Of a stretch of 64,000 bases of DNA, positions 1 through 11,245 are shown one piece after another (within the stretch, counting starts at the first letter, position 1; each line of letters opens with the position of its first letter). Under the pieces are notes generated by a model. The model worked only from the letters and a program-made list of their open reading frames with translations, ran no database searches and was not told where the DNA came from. The stretch is taken from the NCBI RefSeq assembly GCF_027596085.1, contig NC_072456.1, positions 25,712,261 to 25,776,260 on the forward strand. The letters are read 5' to 3'. Made by a program: the position numbers and the translations under genes. This DNA is from Anoplopoma fimbria. Its lineage: Eukaryota > Chordata > Actinopteri > Perciformes > Anoplopomatidae.

Positions 1-179
1 GATGATGATGAACCATCCACCTCAGCCTGTTCCCCACCAAGGAAACGGCGGGCCACTAGGGGGCCCTGATGGAGTTCCTAAAAGAAGAGGCAAAGAAAGA
101 GGAAGAGCGCTTCCAGGCTGCACAGGCATATAGCACCCATTTTTTAGATTTGTTTGAGGAATTAGTAAGAAAACAGTAA
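1..179 (+). pseudogene. 3' end of a Harbinger Myb/SANT-like accessory protein gene (broken)
   Basis: Frame 1 from position 1 encodes an acidic stretch followed by a basic RKRR cluster and stops at 67-69. A second frame, starting at 69, continues with a charged helix (MEFLKEEAKKEEERF) and a C-terminus ending LFEELVRKQ at the stop 177-179. The same order (basic KRPR patch, EFLKE helix rich in Glu/Lys, a short LTLFE-type tail) occurs at 15176-15424 on the other strand, so both are copies of one protein family. PIF/Harbinger elements carry a Myb/SANT-like DNA-binding protein beside the transposase, and transposase remains lie 0.5 kb downstream in convergent orientation. The frame break suggests decay. 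The family assignment is inferred from the context and the paralogue. Confidence 0.45.
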
Positions 180-639
180 TGTCTAATTATATAATTTTGC
201 TTTTGTAATATGTTGTGTTTATGTGTATTTTTTTATTGTTATGTGTTTGACAGTTTCTTTTAACTAAATTGAGTCAGACTATTTTCTAAATAAATTTATG
301 TTGTGGAAAAACAAACTGCTTCGGTGTCAAATCCTGGGTTTATGATGGTAGTTGCATAAGTCAAAGGTCTCTTTTGAACATTCCTTTTCCAGAGTTATGC
401 TACAAGGACAGAAGTGTGGCATCACACTTTGTATTCATAGCATTTCTATATTTCCACACCATATAATAAGTACATTTATAAGCACAAACTGTTAAAGATG
501 AGCTGACCTAAAGCGTTGAATTAAAGAGGACTTTCAAAAACCAGGTAAGGAGAATAATGACAACACAAATTACATTAATTTATATACTTTAATAGAGTAT
601 TTCACAACACAAACTTAAGGCCAGTTAGAAATATATACA

Positions 640-1330
640 CATAACAAAAAATAAAAAATGCGTGATGTTGGTTGAAGCGGCTCTGCACCCTCCCTTGCAG
701 TGGTTCTCTAAACGGGGTGATGATGGCCACAGGTCTTGCCATGCAGGGGTAGCCACCATCACCCAAAATAAAGAATCCTGTAGAGAGTGTGAAAGTAATT
801 ACTATTTATTTGAGTAAATTATTGTAATTGATGTATTAACAACTTAGTTTAGACTTACCTGAGGGGGGGGTACAGAGCCTCTTTGTAGATCCTGCTGTTC
901 TTCAGGACTCTGGTATCATGGACGAAGCCAGGAAACCCCACAAAGGTGTTAATGAAGAGGCCCTTCACATCACATACTGCCTGCAATTGTATGGATGGGA
1001 GGAGCTTTCTGTTGTCTGCAGACTGGTGCACAGTGGAGTTGAGAAAATAGCAGCCCCGAGTATCACAGTGTGGTGTCCCAATGCCCGGGACACCACACTG
1101 TACGATAAGCCGTGTGCCAACCAGTAAATTGCTATTAACATATGCACCTCATGTGACCAGCCTTGTGTGTTCTTTGATGGCAGAATCCTTTAAAATGGCC
1201 TCCATGGACTGGTGCCCCAGCCTGTAGTCAGCCATCAGGTCTTTCTGGCCATCAAAGAACACAGCAAGGACTGGACCACGAGGACTGAGCTGTGCATGAA
1301 TCGGCTCTGTGTCGAACTCCATCTAGAAAA
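640..1330 (-). pseudogene. HARBI1-like (PIF/Harbinger) transposase remnant
   Basis: Read on the minus strand, this stretch encodes pieces that resemble the DDE domain of HARBI1-type nucleases. They are a segment with IQLQAVCDVKGLF and a GFPGFVHDTRVLKNS block (1000-870), then FILGDGGYPCMARP (780-720) and ITPFREPLQGRVQSRFN. The D of VCD, the D of HDTR and the GDGGYP motif are typical landmarks of the family. A plausible intron lies between a donor near 857 and an acceptor near 781, but the joined phase is off by one beside a run of eight C, and other stops occur upstream. An N-terminal piece (MADYRLGHQSMEAIL) lies at 1235-1190. I read it as an inactive copy, convergent with the Myb-like remnant at 1-179. 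Confidence 0.6.
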
Positions 1331-1415
1331 TAAAGAAAATAGTTACTTACCACACCTAACTTTTATAAACTGTGATTCCAAAATATTTAACATTTAATTC
1401 TTCTTGTGAAACCAC

Positions 1416-1608
1416 TCATACAGCATTAAACTTGATGTGTGTATGATGCTTACCTCTAATAAACACACAATTGCACGCTTTAAATTGGCCGTTCTGCGCC
1501 TGCTCTTGCTGCAGAATGTCATTTACTCCCTTAGCGCACAGCAAAGTGTTTAGGGACATCTTATGTTTCTTGTGTAGTGAAAATGTTTTGTCTGACTCTT
1601 CTATAGGC
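1416..1608 (-). pseudogene. 5' portion of the Harbinger element, uncertain coding remnant
   Basis: An open stretch on the minus strand (includes MSLNTLLCAKGVNDILQQEQ) ends at a GTAAGC-like donor near 1455. It lies directly upstream of the transposase remnant and stops where the duplicated block shared with 17.1 kb begins. It may be a leading exon of the transposon or chance ORF content; I do not recognise the protein. Confidence 0.25.
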
Positions 1609-2039
1609 CTGGTACCTTCTTTTGTCATTAACTTCATGAGTTACAGCTGGTAGTTTATCAACACACCTAATGATGTCCTACATTCAGCTGCTGAATGGCA
1701 GTGAGTGAACTGTAATGCATTTGAAGGGTTAATTAGCATTAACACATAGGCTATCTCTGTTAGTGTTGCTTTTCCTAAATAGTTTTAACATCTGCAATCC
1801 AGGACATATTCATAAATGTGGTCTTGGGTGGTTGATATAATGTGTCTTTTGTGTTTGGAGTCATATTTTATATTGTATAAAATTGTGTTTCATATTAAAC
1901 TGGGCCTAGTGCCATGTATAAACATACCTTGTTATTGTGCATTCAATACTAAGCTATTCAAATAATACACAGGTTCATATCTTCATGTTTTTATTTGAAA
2001 CATGTAGAGATACAGTGAGTAGGGAGGCCGTGCCACTGT

Positions 2040-2999
2040 CACTCTTTATACTGACAGTTGTCGTACTGAAGAATGTCTGTCTGAGGGTAGGAGCAAAGGA
2101 CCAGATCAGTACATTCTAAAGTACTCTGACGACACAGTTTTAATTTCTCTCTTAAATAGTTTCAGTGACCCTGGACTGCACCAGCAGAGAGTAAATAAGG
2201 TGGTTGAATGGAGTGATAACAACGCTCTCATCATAAACACAAAAAAGACAGAAGAGATTGTTTTTGGTGCACCACTGGAGATATGCAAATCTCCTATTAC
2301 TATTCATAGTGAACAGATCGATCAGGTATGTTCATACACATACCTAGGAGTAGCAATAGACCATCTTCTTTCATGGAAAGATCAGATTGAATCAGTGTGT
2401 AAGAAAACAAAGCAAAGAATCTATTTCCTTCGCCGTTTAAGATCTTTTGGTGCCAGTAGAAGGATTCTTCTTTTGTTTTTCACTTCTGTCATTATGAGTG
2501 TTCTTCAGTACTGCAGTACCACCTGGTATGGATGTCTGTCTGTAGCCCTAAAGTCACAAATGTTACAACAACTAAACATTTGTTCAAAGATTGTTGGACA
2601 ACCACTTCAGGAGCTGTATGCTTCCATGTATGACAACAGCATGCTGAGGTTGGCAAAAAACATCACCTCAAACACTAATCATGTTTTGTATAGTGAATAC
2701 AGGTTATTGCCCTCAGGAAGGAGATACGAGGTACCACTTTTCAAGAAGGTTAGACTAAAAAAGTATTTTGTCCATCAATCGACTTTGATGCTAAACCGGA
2801 GATAGGCGAAGTGGTGGACAATGTGCTCTCGACTATCTGTACCCATGTATGTAAATTTGTTGTGTTTCAATGTGTCATGTCAATGTGTGTAATTCATGTT
2901 TTCTGTTTAAACATGCAACGGCTGCTGGGTCGCAAGACAAATTTCAGCACCAGCTGACGAATAAAGTTCATATCATATCATATCATATCATATCATATC
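2040..2999 (+). mobile_element. 5'-truncated L2-like LINE with reverse transcriptase C-terminus
   Basis: One uninterrupted frame runs from about 2041 to the stop at 2803-2805 and encodes the C-terminal half of a non-LTR reverse transcriptase. It contains the catalytic [YF]xDD box as KYSDDTVLIS (about 2131-2160), then YTYLGVAIDHLLSW, RIYFLRRLRSFGAS, a QYCSTTWYG block, and LLPSGRRYEVPL close to the end. This order is typical of L2/CR1-group LINEs of fish. A 3' UTR of about 150 bp follows and ends in AATAAAGTTCA plus a (TATCA)n tail at 2968-3000, the short tandem tail expected for this group. The 5' end of the element, including the endonuclease, is missing. The same site without the LINE is seen at about 17855-17862. 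Confidence 0.85.
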
Positions 3000-3440
3000 A
3001 TTTATAAACATACCTGTCAACTGATACCAATGCTAATATCAACATTGTCTGTCAATTGCATGATAATCGTTCATACAAGCTATTCAAATTATACACAGGT
3101 TCATATATTCAAATTGACGTTTTTATTTTAAACATAAATGTGGAAACAAAAAATGAGTGATGCCTATTAGTGCCACTGCCATGCATAAACATACCTGTTA
3201 TTTTGCATACTGAACTATTAAAATAATGGACAGATTCATGTGTGTTTTATATGTTTTTGTTTGATAATATGTTGTTAATGTGTATCTAAAGACATTTACA
3301 TTTGTGGGGAAAAAATTGGGGGAAAATAGATATTAAAAAAATATGAAAAATTGTCTAATCAACCAAACATTTCACAACCCCCCTGCAGTACCTCCGCGGA
3401 TCCCCTAGGGGTCGTGGACCCCCTGTGGAAGACCTCTGAG
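3000..3440 (+). mobile_element. Right part of a non-autonomous hAT-like element (copy 1)
   Basis: This corresponds to 17860-18294, the right half of an element whose ends read CAGGGGTCTTCA (17617) and GAAGACCTCTG (18284-18294; 3430-3440 here). In copy 1 the left end is deleted and the LINE sits inside it. It has no coding capacity. Confidence 0.45.
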
Positions 3441-3454
3441 TGACCCTTCATGGC

Positions 3455-3480
3455 ACTACATATCCCATGATGCATTGCGC
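3455..3480 (+). promoter_or_regulatory. ZNF143/THAP11-type sequence motif inside a repeat
   Basis: The stretch ACTACATATCCCATGATGC followed by ATTGCGCG resembles the long ZNF143 (SBS2) consensus with its ACTACA half, CCCA core and GCG end. It lies in repeated DNA, not at a recognised promoter. A near-identical site is at 18311-18335, and related ones lie at 11184-11210 and, inverted, near 24330. Confidence 0.35.
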
Positions 3481-4775
3481 GCCGGTGATTTTAGTGTATA
3501 TTCGGCTTAATGCTCATAAAGTTAGATAGCATTCTCTAAGATGTTCAGAAATAGGACAGAAAAAGGAATGGTAAAAACAAAAAGTCAAAATAGAAATTTA
3601 AGCTTTTTTAATCTCTTTTTTGTTTTTTAAGATTTATGCTGGACTACTATTTGAAGTTACTTATGGCGCTTATATCTATATTTCAAAATCAATTCATTGT
3701 AAGGTCAACGGCTGTTGTATATCAGTGACAATGGTTCTCTCCTTTTAAAAGGTTTTCTGATGCTTCACATCATTAATCTATGGACTTCACACATTCCAGT
3801 TCTCTGACTGAAAACATGTTGACATCAAGTTGGAATTAGGCTTTCTCAATAAATATCTTTATTTACAGATACTAAATAAATAACCTTATATATTATGATT
3901 ATAATAATTATTATTATCATTATTATCAGCCACATCATGCACAACGTGAGTCCATTAGCCAACAATCTAGCATCAAATCTTACATTTACACAGAAAATAA
4001 GAATTTTCTACAAAACCGGTGATCGATTCTGCGCAGGACTGATCATCTGGAACGAACCTAATTTAAGAGACTTGGGATGTACCCAAGGTCTCACACTCAC
4101 CTCTGTGTCCCTTAAGGAATGTAAAATGCTGGTAAAAAAATGAAAGGTGTGATCATTAAATTTGGTAGGCTCAGCCTTTACGAAGGATTTAGAGCAGCTT
4201 GGTAATCAAACTGATATATGAGCTATGAGTTAAATTAAGAGACCAACCACTTAGTGACCTAGGGGCAGTTTCTTGGACAGGTTAATACGTTTAGATTTTG
4301 TCATCCTTTTTAATCACATTTAAATTTGTATCATTTTTTCTGTCGACACATTACCCTGAACCTGGGCTGAACCTTAAAAAGGCGATGTATAGCAGTGTTT
4401 TTAATCTTAAAACCCTTCCTTGACTTGTACAAAACTGCAAAACCTGCCCTCCTGGTATTTCAAAATAATGTAACAGAATTGAACTGGAACAACTTTAAGC
4501 TGATATACCCTGATTTAAACATTGATTATCTTAATAGAACATAGATTTTCACAATATGTGCAGGACCGTTGTCAGGCAATAGACACTTTTCTGGTTCATA
4601 GTGTTTTTTCATGCAACTGTTTGATACATAATACATCTTACAAGGGAAGGCTGACATGAATGAGGTAAGAATGAGGTAAGAAAAAGTTACAATATCCTCT
4701 CTCTCCTTCAAACCTGAGCTGTGTTACAAAAAATGACAAAATGAAATGACTTAATGAATGTAAAAACATTTTTTA

Positions 4776-6504
4776 TTAAAGATGCAAGCAGCGATCAGAA
4801 ATTGAACAAATTACTGTATCGGCCCCTATTGGATGAACGGAATGAAAATTACAGGGTTTGTTACAGGATGCGATGCCGACATATTCAGCCAGTTTCGTGA
4901 TGATAGGCCAAATGGTTTTCAATTTAATTGTGTTGTTGTACAAAGCCACGCCCCTATTATGTTCACTGCTCCATCGTTTTCGCATTTTAGAAAACCGTCT
5001 TCTGAAAGCGCTGACCCAAGAGTATCACGGCCAAGAGTTTCACCTTCCTCGGTCGATCATTCTGAAGGATCCATGGAACATGATGGCTGACCTGCATACA
5101 AGAAAAGAGACAATAAACATGACAGGCATCATTAGTGAGAACATCATTTCAACATTATTGCACAGACAGACAGAGCCAGGCTCGCTGTTTACCCATGTTT
5201 CCAGTGTTTATGCTAAGCTAACTGGTTGCTGGGGGTAGCCTTCTATGTATTTTACAGACACTAAAGAGGTATCAATCTTCTCATCTAACTCTCCAAAAGA
5301 ACGCAAATAAGAGTATTTTACAAAATGTCAAACTATTGCTCTGGCGTATTAAAAAAAAGGTGCAAAAAGATAAACAAAAAAACATAACAAAATGTATCGG
5401 AGTGAAAATAATTGTAATTAGCACAAATCGGAAATACTCAAGTTAAGTAATGATCGCAACATCTGCATTATCATTATTATGTTTAAAAAGCTGCAGTTTC
5501 AGACTGATTCACTGATAAACTAACTAGTTTTGGATTATCACTATCATTACCACTTGCTGCTTCAATTTTCTCCAGATTGATTAGAAGAAGAATTCAATGA
5601 ATTCAAACTTTGCTTTGTTTTTAAAATGCATGATGTTGGTTTCATGTGTTTGAATGTAAAACACATGGATAATATATTTATAATTATACATAATGATAAA
5701 ATACTTTGTTCATAAAATTAGACAAAATAAGACATGGAGCTGAAGATCAGAAATTTTGAGCATTTCAAGTGAATAGCATTTCAGAAGTACTAGACAAGCC
5801 GAGGTTTCCTCCTACTCAATGTCTGGGGATTTCTAAGTTGCTAAACTGTGAGAACCGCCACTAATTACTTCATAAAGTAATTAGTAAAATGTTCTTTCAT
5901 CCAAGAACATTTTTATATAAGCCCTTTTACTTTTACTTAAGAACATTTCGGTAAATAACAGTACTTTTACTTTAGTATGACATTCCATTACTCTTTCCAT
6001 CATTGGAAGTATGCCATAACCAATAACAAACTCATAACAGGGAAAATCACCAGGTACAGTCAATGCTCATTTAATGTGTATGTACTTACAGAAGGTACCT
6101 TACGTCCATCAGTCACCAGAGCGTACAACTTCAGCCTTAGGCCTTGTCTCACACCGGACCTAGGAAGGGAACTGTAATAAACAGAGAACAGTTAATTTTA
6201 TTACTGTATCATATAAAATAACCAATAGTCCATGCTCAAACACTAAGTTTGAAATGTCAAAGACATACATTTCTGTTTGGTCTGCTAACTCGCATTACTA
6301 TTTACTCTTCATAAAGAATAATCAGTTTAAAGAAAAACAGATTTTCAGGTGTAAAGGGTGTGGAACAGTGGCAGACTGTACTTAAGTATAATTTTAATAA
6401 AATAATAGTACTCCCTTACTTTAGTCTGTCATTCAATTACTCTTTACATTATTGGAAGATGCCATAACCAATGACACATACATAACATGTATGTACTTAC
6501 AGAA
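4776..6504 (+). repeat. First unit of a tandem duplication of about 1.7 kb
   Basis: Sequence from here to about 6504 recurs at 6505-7990 and 9246-9450 with an offset near 1.66-1.69 kb (for example 5881 and 7572 begin the same stretch). The first unit holds just one minisatellite unit (near 5070-5090), while the second holds about ten. Nothing here looks like a host exon. Confidence 0.7.
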
Positions 6505-6745
6505 ACATGCTGGCTGACACATGGAACATGCTGGCTGACCCATGGGACATGCTGGCTGACACATTGAACATGCTGGCTGACACATTGAACATGCTGGCTG
6601 ACCCATGGGACATGCTGGCTGACACATTGAACATGCTGGCTGACACATTGAACATGCTGGCTGACCCATGGGACATGCTGGCTGACACATTGAACATGCT
6701 GGCTGACCCATGGAACTTTCTGACCCATGGAACATTCTGACTGAC
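6503..6745 (+). repeat. 21-bp minisatellite, about ten units
   Basis: Units follow ATGCTGGCTGAC plus nine variable bases (ACATTGAAC or CCATGGGAC). The 21-bp period is a multiple of three, so frames stay open on both strands and give spurious ORFs. Related arrays stand at the homologous place in the other block copies (19531-19697, and 23100-23375 inverted), with different unit sequences and numbers. Confidence 0.9.
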
Positions 6746-7992
6746 CTGCATACAAGAAAAGAGACAATAAACATGACATTAGTGAGAACATCATTTCAAC
6801 ATTATTGCACAGACAGACAGAGCATGGACAGAGCCAGGCTCGCTGTTTACCCATGTTTCCAGTGTTTATGCTAAGCTAACTGGTTGCTGGGGGTAGCCTT
6901 CTATGTATTTTACAGACACTAAAGAGGTATCAATCTTCTCATCTAACTCTCCAAAAGAACGCAAATAAGAGTATTTTACAAAATGTCAAACTATTGTTCT
7001 GGCGTATTAAAAAAAAGGTGCAAAAAGATAAACAAAAAAACATAACAAAATGTATCGGAGTGAAAATAATTGTAATTAGCACAAAGCTGCAGTTTCAGAC
7101 TGATTCACTGATAAACTAACTAGTTTTGGATTATCACTATCATTACCACTTGCTGCTTCAATTTTCTCCAGATTGATTAGAAGAAGAATTTAATGAATTC
7201 AAACTTTGCTTTGTTTTTAAAATGCATGATGTTGGTTTCATGTGTTTAAATGTAAAACACATGGATAATATATTGTATATCTATAATTATACATAATGAT
7301 GAAATACTTTGTTCAAGCTCTGAACATTGGATAATTTTATTATCTATAGATTTAAGTTCTGAATGGTTCGTGCCTGCAAAGTCATTAACAAGCACCCACT
7401 TCATATAATTAGACAAAATAAGACATGGAGCTGAAGATCAGAAATTTTGAGCATTTCAAGTGAATAGCATTTCAGAAGTACTAGACAAGCCGAGGTTTCC
7501 TCCTACTGAATGTCTGGGGATTTTTAAGTTGCTAAACTGTGAGAACCGCCACTAATTACTTCATAAAGTAATTAGTAAAATGTTCTTTCATCCAAGAACA
7601 TTTTTATATAAGCCCTTTTACTTTTACTTAAGAACATTTCGGTAAATAACAGTACTTTTACTTTAGTATGACATTCCATTACTCTTTCCATCATTGGAAG
7701 TATGCCATAACCAATGACAAACTCATAACAGGGAAAATCACCAGGTACAGTCAATGCTCATTTAATGTGTATGTACTTACAGAAGGTACCTTACGTCCAT
7801 CAGTCACCAGAGCGTACAACTTCAGCCTTAGGCCTTGTCCCACACTGGACCTAGGAAGGGAACGGTAATAAACAGAGAACAGTTTATTTTATTACTGTAT
7901 AATATAAAATAACCAATAGTCCATGCTCAAACACTAAGTTTGAAATGTCAAAGACATACATTTCTGTTTGGTCTGCTAACTCGCATTACTAT
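6746..7992 (+). repeat. Second unit of the 1.7-kb tandem duplication
   Basis: Matches 5091-6300. It is interrupted at 7991-7992 by the ISL2EU-like element and resumes at 9246. The equivalent uninterrupted site is at 6290-6310. Confidence 0.75.
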
Positions 7993-8144
7993 AGACCCTT
8001 TTACAGCCAACGTCATCAAATAGTTGCGTGCGCAGGCCGGCAACAGAAGTGGTGTTGTTTCCCAGTCGTTCTGACTCACACACGAGGTAGCAACTGGCTA
8101 GCAAGAGTTTAAAAGTGGATAAAAAACAGTTTCCAGCATTCAAA

Positions 8145-8885
8145 ATGTCTGGTTGTTGCGTATATGGTTGTCAGAATCGATATTCCACCGCGGACTAAAG
8201 TTTTATAGGATTCCGACAGGATCACAACCATTTAAGAGCAACCGGCGGCGTCTGTGGCTGCAGGCGATTAAACGTGTTGACTGGAATGAGGACATAATAA
8301 AAAAATGCTCGGGTCTGTAGCGCCCACTTTATATCAGGTAAGGTTATCTATCTACTCTTTGATTTTACAGAAAAGCTTGGTTTACATTAGTGATTGTATT
8401 TACAATGTAGAATAATAATCAAATGCAGCTAAAGTTTGATAAGCTGGCGTTAGATTTGCTGTTTGCATGTCCCTTGCTGTAAACTCGTGGTCATTGTAAG
8501 TGAGGGAAACTACAATGCCCTACTAGTGTAAATAAAGTTTTGAAACTAGATTAAAAGGTGTTTTATTTGCAGGTGAGGCGTCATTGGACTCTAGTAGCCC
8601 CGATTTTGTGCCTTCTGTGTTTGTGTACACAAAACAAAGCCAGAACCCCGATGCAAAGATGGACAGGTACGATTTGAGTTGCCCTCCTCTTAGTCGTTTT
8701 TTAGTTTATTTTCCTCTTGCATAAGCTTTGGTGCATACAGCTGCTGTTTGGAGATATGGATCAGTCTAACTATAATTTTTATACTGTAGGTACCATAGGA
8801 AAAGGAGGAGAGAGAGACCTAACAGACCTAACACTGCAGCAAATCCTCCGGTTCCATCTGAAACTCCAGAACAAGAATCTATGTC
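8145..8885 (+). pseudogene. THAP-domain transposase remnant (ISL2EU-like)
   Basis: Exon 1 starts at ATG 8145 with MSGCCVYGC, giving the first zinc cysteine pair. After a frame break near 8195 it continues KFYRIPTGSQ, then WLQAIKRVDWN. After a second break it ends VCSAHFISG at a GTAAGG donor near 8338. This gives the C2CH order of a THAP finger (C-x4-C ... C-x2-H) with the conserved W and the HF following. Exon 2 (about 8573-8668) and exon 3 (about 8789-8885) encode a Ser/Pro-rich and then Arg/Lys-rich linker such as YHRKRRRERP. The catalytic part is absent. Two frameshifts make it a pseudogene. Confidence 0.7.
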
Positions 8886-9202
8886 ATGGTATTTGACGTT
8901 CTGTACATGACCACAGACAACGTATTCATAAGCATCCAGTGACTTATAGGCTCGTAATTTCTCTCTGGTGTACACGCCGGTTTCTCTATTAAGTACGTAT
9001 ATATATCTGGCCACTGTATATTCGGCCACTTGTTGACGCCTTCAACCCACTCAGTAATAGTACACGGATCTGGAAGTCGGACACCATTTGTCAAAGTCAA
9101 CTTGTTAAAGTAAAATTCGCGATCTTTTGTTGATAATTCCCTTGCATAGCTTGACAAGCTGTTGATCTCTGCCATACTTCTGTTGCCAGACTGCGCGCGC
9201 AT
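8879..9202 (-). pseudogene. Start of a second transposon protein, probably the YqaJ-type nuclease partner
   Basis: On the minus strand, an ATG at 9175 opens MAEINSLSSYARELSTKD and continues through LPDPCTITEWVEGVNKWP and DIYTYLIEK. A shifted frame then continues with GVYTREKLRAYKSLDAYEYV and VVCGHVQNVKYHDI. This is the N-terminus I associate with fish transposon proteins that carry a SWIM zinc finger followed by a YqaJ-like recombinase domain. The later domains are missing here, so the assignment rests on recall of the N-terminus and on the THAP partner. One frameshift lies near 8985. The gene converges with the THAP remnant and both are cut at their 3' ends. Confidence 0.5.
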
Positions 9203-9245
9203 GCGTTCTACGTCATCATTGTATACAAACAGTAAAAGGGTCTAT

Positions 9246-9790
9246 TTACTCTTCATAAAGAATAATCAGTTTAAAGAAAAACAGATTTTCAGGTGTAAAG
9301 GGTGTGGAACAGTGGCAGACTGTACTTAAGTATAATTTTAATAAAATAATAGTACTCCCTTACTTTAGTCTGTCATTCAATTACTCTTTACATTATTGGA
9401 AGATGCATAACCAATGACACATACATAACGTGTATGTACTTACAGAATGTTACTGACAAGTTTGCCAAGTCCACCTGAACCATTCTGGGCGGTCTCACTC
9501 TGGACCTATTGATAATAAAAGAAATAATTAATAACCTATTAATGTGTCATGGACTCAAGGACATAATTCAACAGGACTAGTCGTGTGGTGTAAAGTCAAT
9601 GTGGATCACCGAGATATATATCTGATGCTGTGACAAGTGACATGTTCCCTTTAAGATAAGTAGTGTAACCATAGTAACGCAACTTCATTTTGGTGTTAAA
9701 GTCGATGTGAGGTCAGTGTAATGGTTATGTTTTTTGAGTGTGGATTAAACATCGACAGTGGTGTGCAGCCAAAAAAGAAACGCTGGCTTG
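9246..9790 (+). repeat. Resumed end of the duplicated block, then unassigned sequence
   Basis: Positions 9246-9450 match 6302-6500. From about 9460 to 9790 I see no gene or recognised element. Confidence 0.5.
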
Positions 9791-9799
9791 GCTTACAGT

Positions 9800-10150
<351 letters not shown>

Positions 10151-10452
10151 GAGACTTATATACTCACAGGAACAGACACCACCTTCCGTCTCTTTTAGCC
10201 TGAGTGTGAAACAGTAGAACAATGACATTTTTCATCAGAATTTGAAGAGAAGTTTGTTGTTTTACAACAGTTCATGGGCCCATTTGTCAATAACTATATA
10301 AAATATATATTGAAGTTTTGTAATGAGAGTGTAAGAAAATCTAATCAAAAAACAGTTTTGTGATTAGATTAGATTTAGAATAATGCAAAAGCTTCTTAAC
10401 TTTCACATGGAAGGGCCCAGCATGAGGCCTGCTCGATGGAATAGCGCATAGT

Positions 10453-10720
10453 AAACCGGCTCTGCTAACCGGCTATCCTAACAAGTTATACGACGGTACG
10501 AAGAATCACATGTGGCAGCAGCGATTCGACATGTGGTTCGTACATTTACTGATATGATATCAATAAATGTAAATGACATCCATTAGTAATGACAGAGTTA
10601 ACAGGCTAACAGGCTATGCTAACAAGCTAGACGGTACGAAGAACGACACATGGTGGCAGCAGCGATTCGACATTCGGTTCGTACATTCACTGATATATCA
10701 GGAAATTACATCCATTCCAA
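10453..10720 (+). repeat. Diverged tandem pair of about 140 bp
   Basis: The pattern GCTAAC...ACGGTACGAAGAA...GCAGCAGCGATTCGACAT...GGTTCGTACATT occurs at 10465-10550 and again at 10600-10690. A short (GACGTACAT)n run follows at 10866-10900. I cannot name the element. Confidence 0.6.
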
Positions 10721-11085
10721 GTATGAACAAGTACTTAACACAATCAGATAGCACCTATACCTTACCATATCAGTGGTTATATAATGTTAGCTGTGTGAGC
10801 TGTATTTGTAACAGATCCACTCGTACATAAACTAAGATGGCGTTTTGTCTTCATCACTTCCGTACATGACGGACATGACGTACATGACGTACATGACGTA
10901 AATATTTCGCCAACACGCCATCTAAGCCCCGCCTCAATTCACCGAACTAAATTCCATTCCTTTTGTTTTTCCCATGTTTTTAATGGTTTACGCTGATTGA
11001 GTTAAAATAAACAATTGTGGGTTTTTATGTTTTTTTTTTACAACACTTTTACTGTTTAAATTAAGCTTGTTAAGCATGTTTGGGC

Positions 11086-11245
11086 TGCACGGTGGTGTAA
11101 TGATTAGCACTCACAGCAAGAGGGCGACAAATGCCTTCTTTTCCCAGATTCGGAGGATACAACTGATGGATCCTTCGCGGCCCAACATATCCCAAGATGC
11201 ATTGCGTGCCGGTGAAGTTAACTTTTTTTTTTTTTTTTTTTTTTT
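11086..11245 (+). mobile_element. Fragment of a tRNA-like/SINE-type fish repeat and a poly-T run
   Basis: GCACGGTGGTGTAATGATTA followed by GCACTCACAGCAAGAGGG matches a repeat family common in teleosts. It is joined to sequence resembling 3455-3485 (the ZNF143-like motif region) and to T23 at 11222-11245. The family name is uncertain. Confidence 0.35.

Larger units (their letters stand above)
1609..5460 (+). repeat. Repeated block, copy 1 (interrupted by a LINE)
   Basis: From about 1611 the sequence matches 17097 onward almost base for base (for example CATTAACTTCATGAGTTACA at both places). It continues in parallel through 3000-5460 and 17855-20050. An inverted third copy covers the part from about 3505 (24957 back to 22190). 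Copy 1 carries an L2-like LINE (2040-2999) that copy 2 lacks. Copy 2 carries about 340 bp (near 17350-17690) that copy 1 has lost, and copy 2 lacks about 310 bp present in copy 1 (near 3690-4003). The block is composite, made of hAT-like, Harbinger-adjacent and other non-autonomous sequence. I see no host exon in it. Confidence 0.75.
7993..9243. mobile_element. ISL2EU-like DNA transposon, internally deleted, with 2-bp AT target duplication
   Basis: The element is 1251 bp long with perfect 12-bp inverted ends, AGACCCTTTTAC at 7993-8004 and its complement at 9232-9243. It is flanked by AT on both sides. The paralogous empty site at 6290-6310 reads CATTACTATTTACTC, that is, one AT and no insert, which proves the insertion. 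It carries two converging gene remnants: a THAP zinc-finger gene on the plus strand and a second gene on the minus strand. From memory, ISL2EU (formerly IS4EU) elements combine a THAP-containing transposase with a YqaJ-type nuclease and make AT duplications. Only the starts of both genes remain, so this copy cannot be autonomous. Confidence 0.75.

Noticed and set aside
6433..6854. ORFs of MLADTLN / CSMCQPA type repeats
   Set aside because: Product of the 21-bp minisatellite. The same array in other block copies gives different sequences in different frames.
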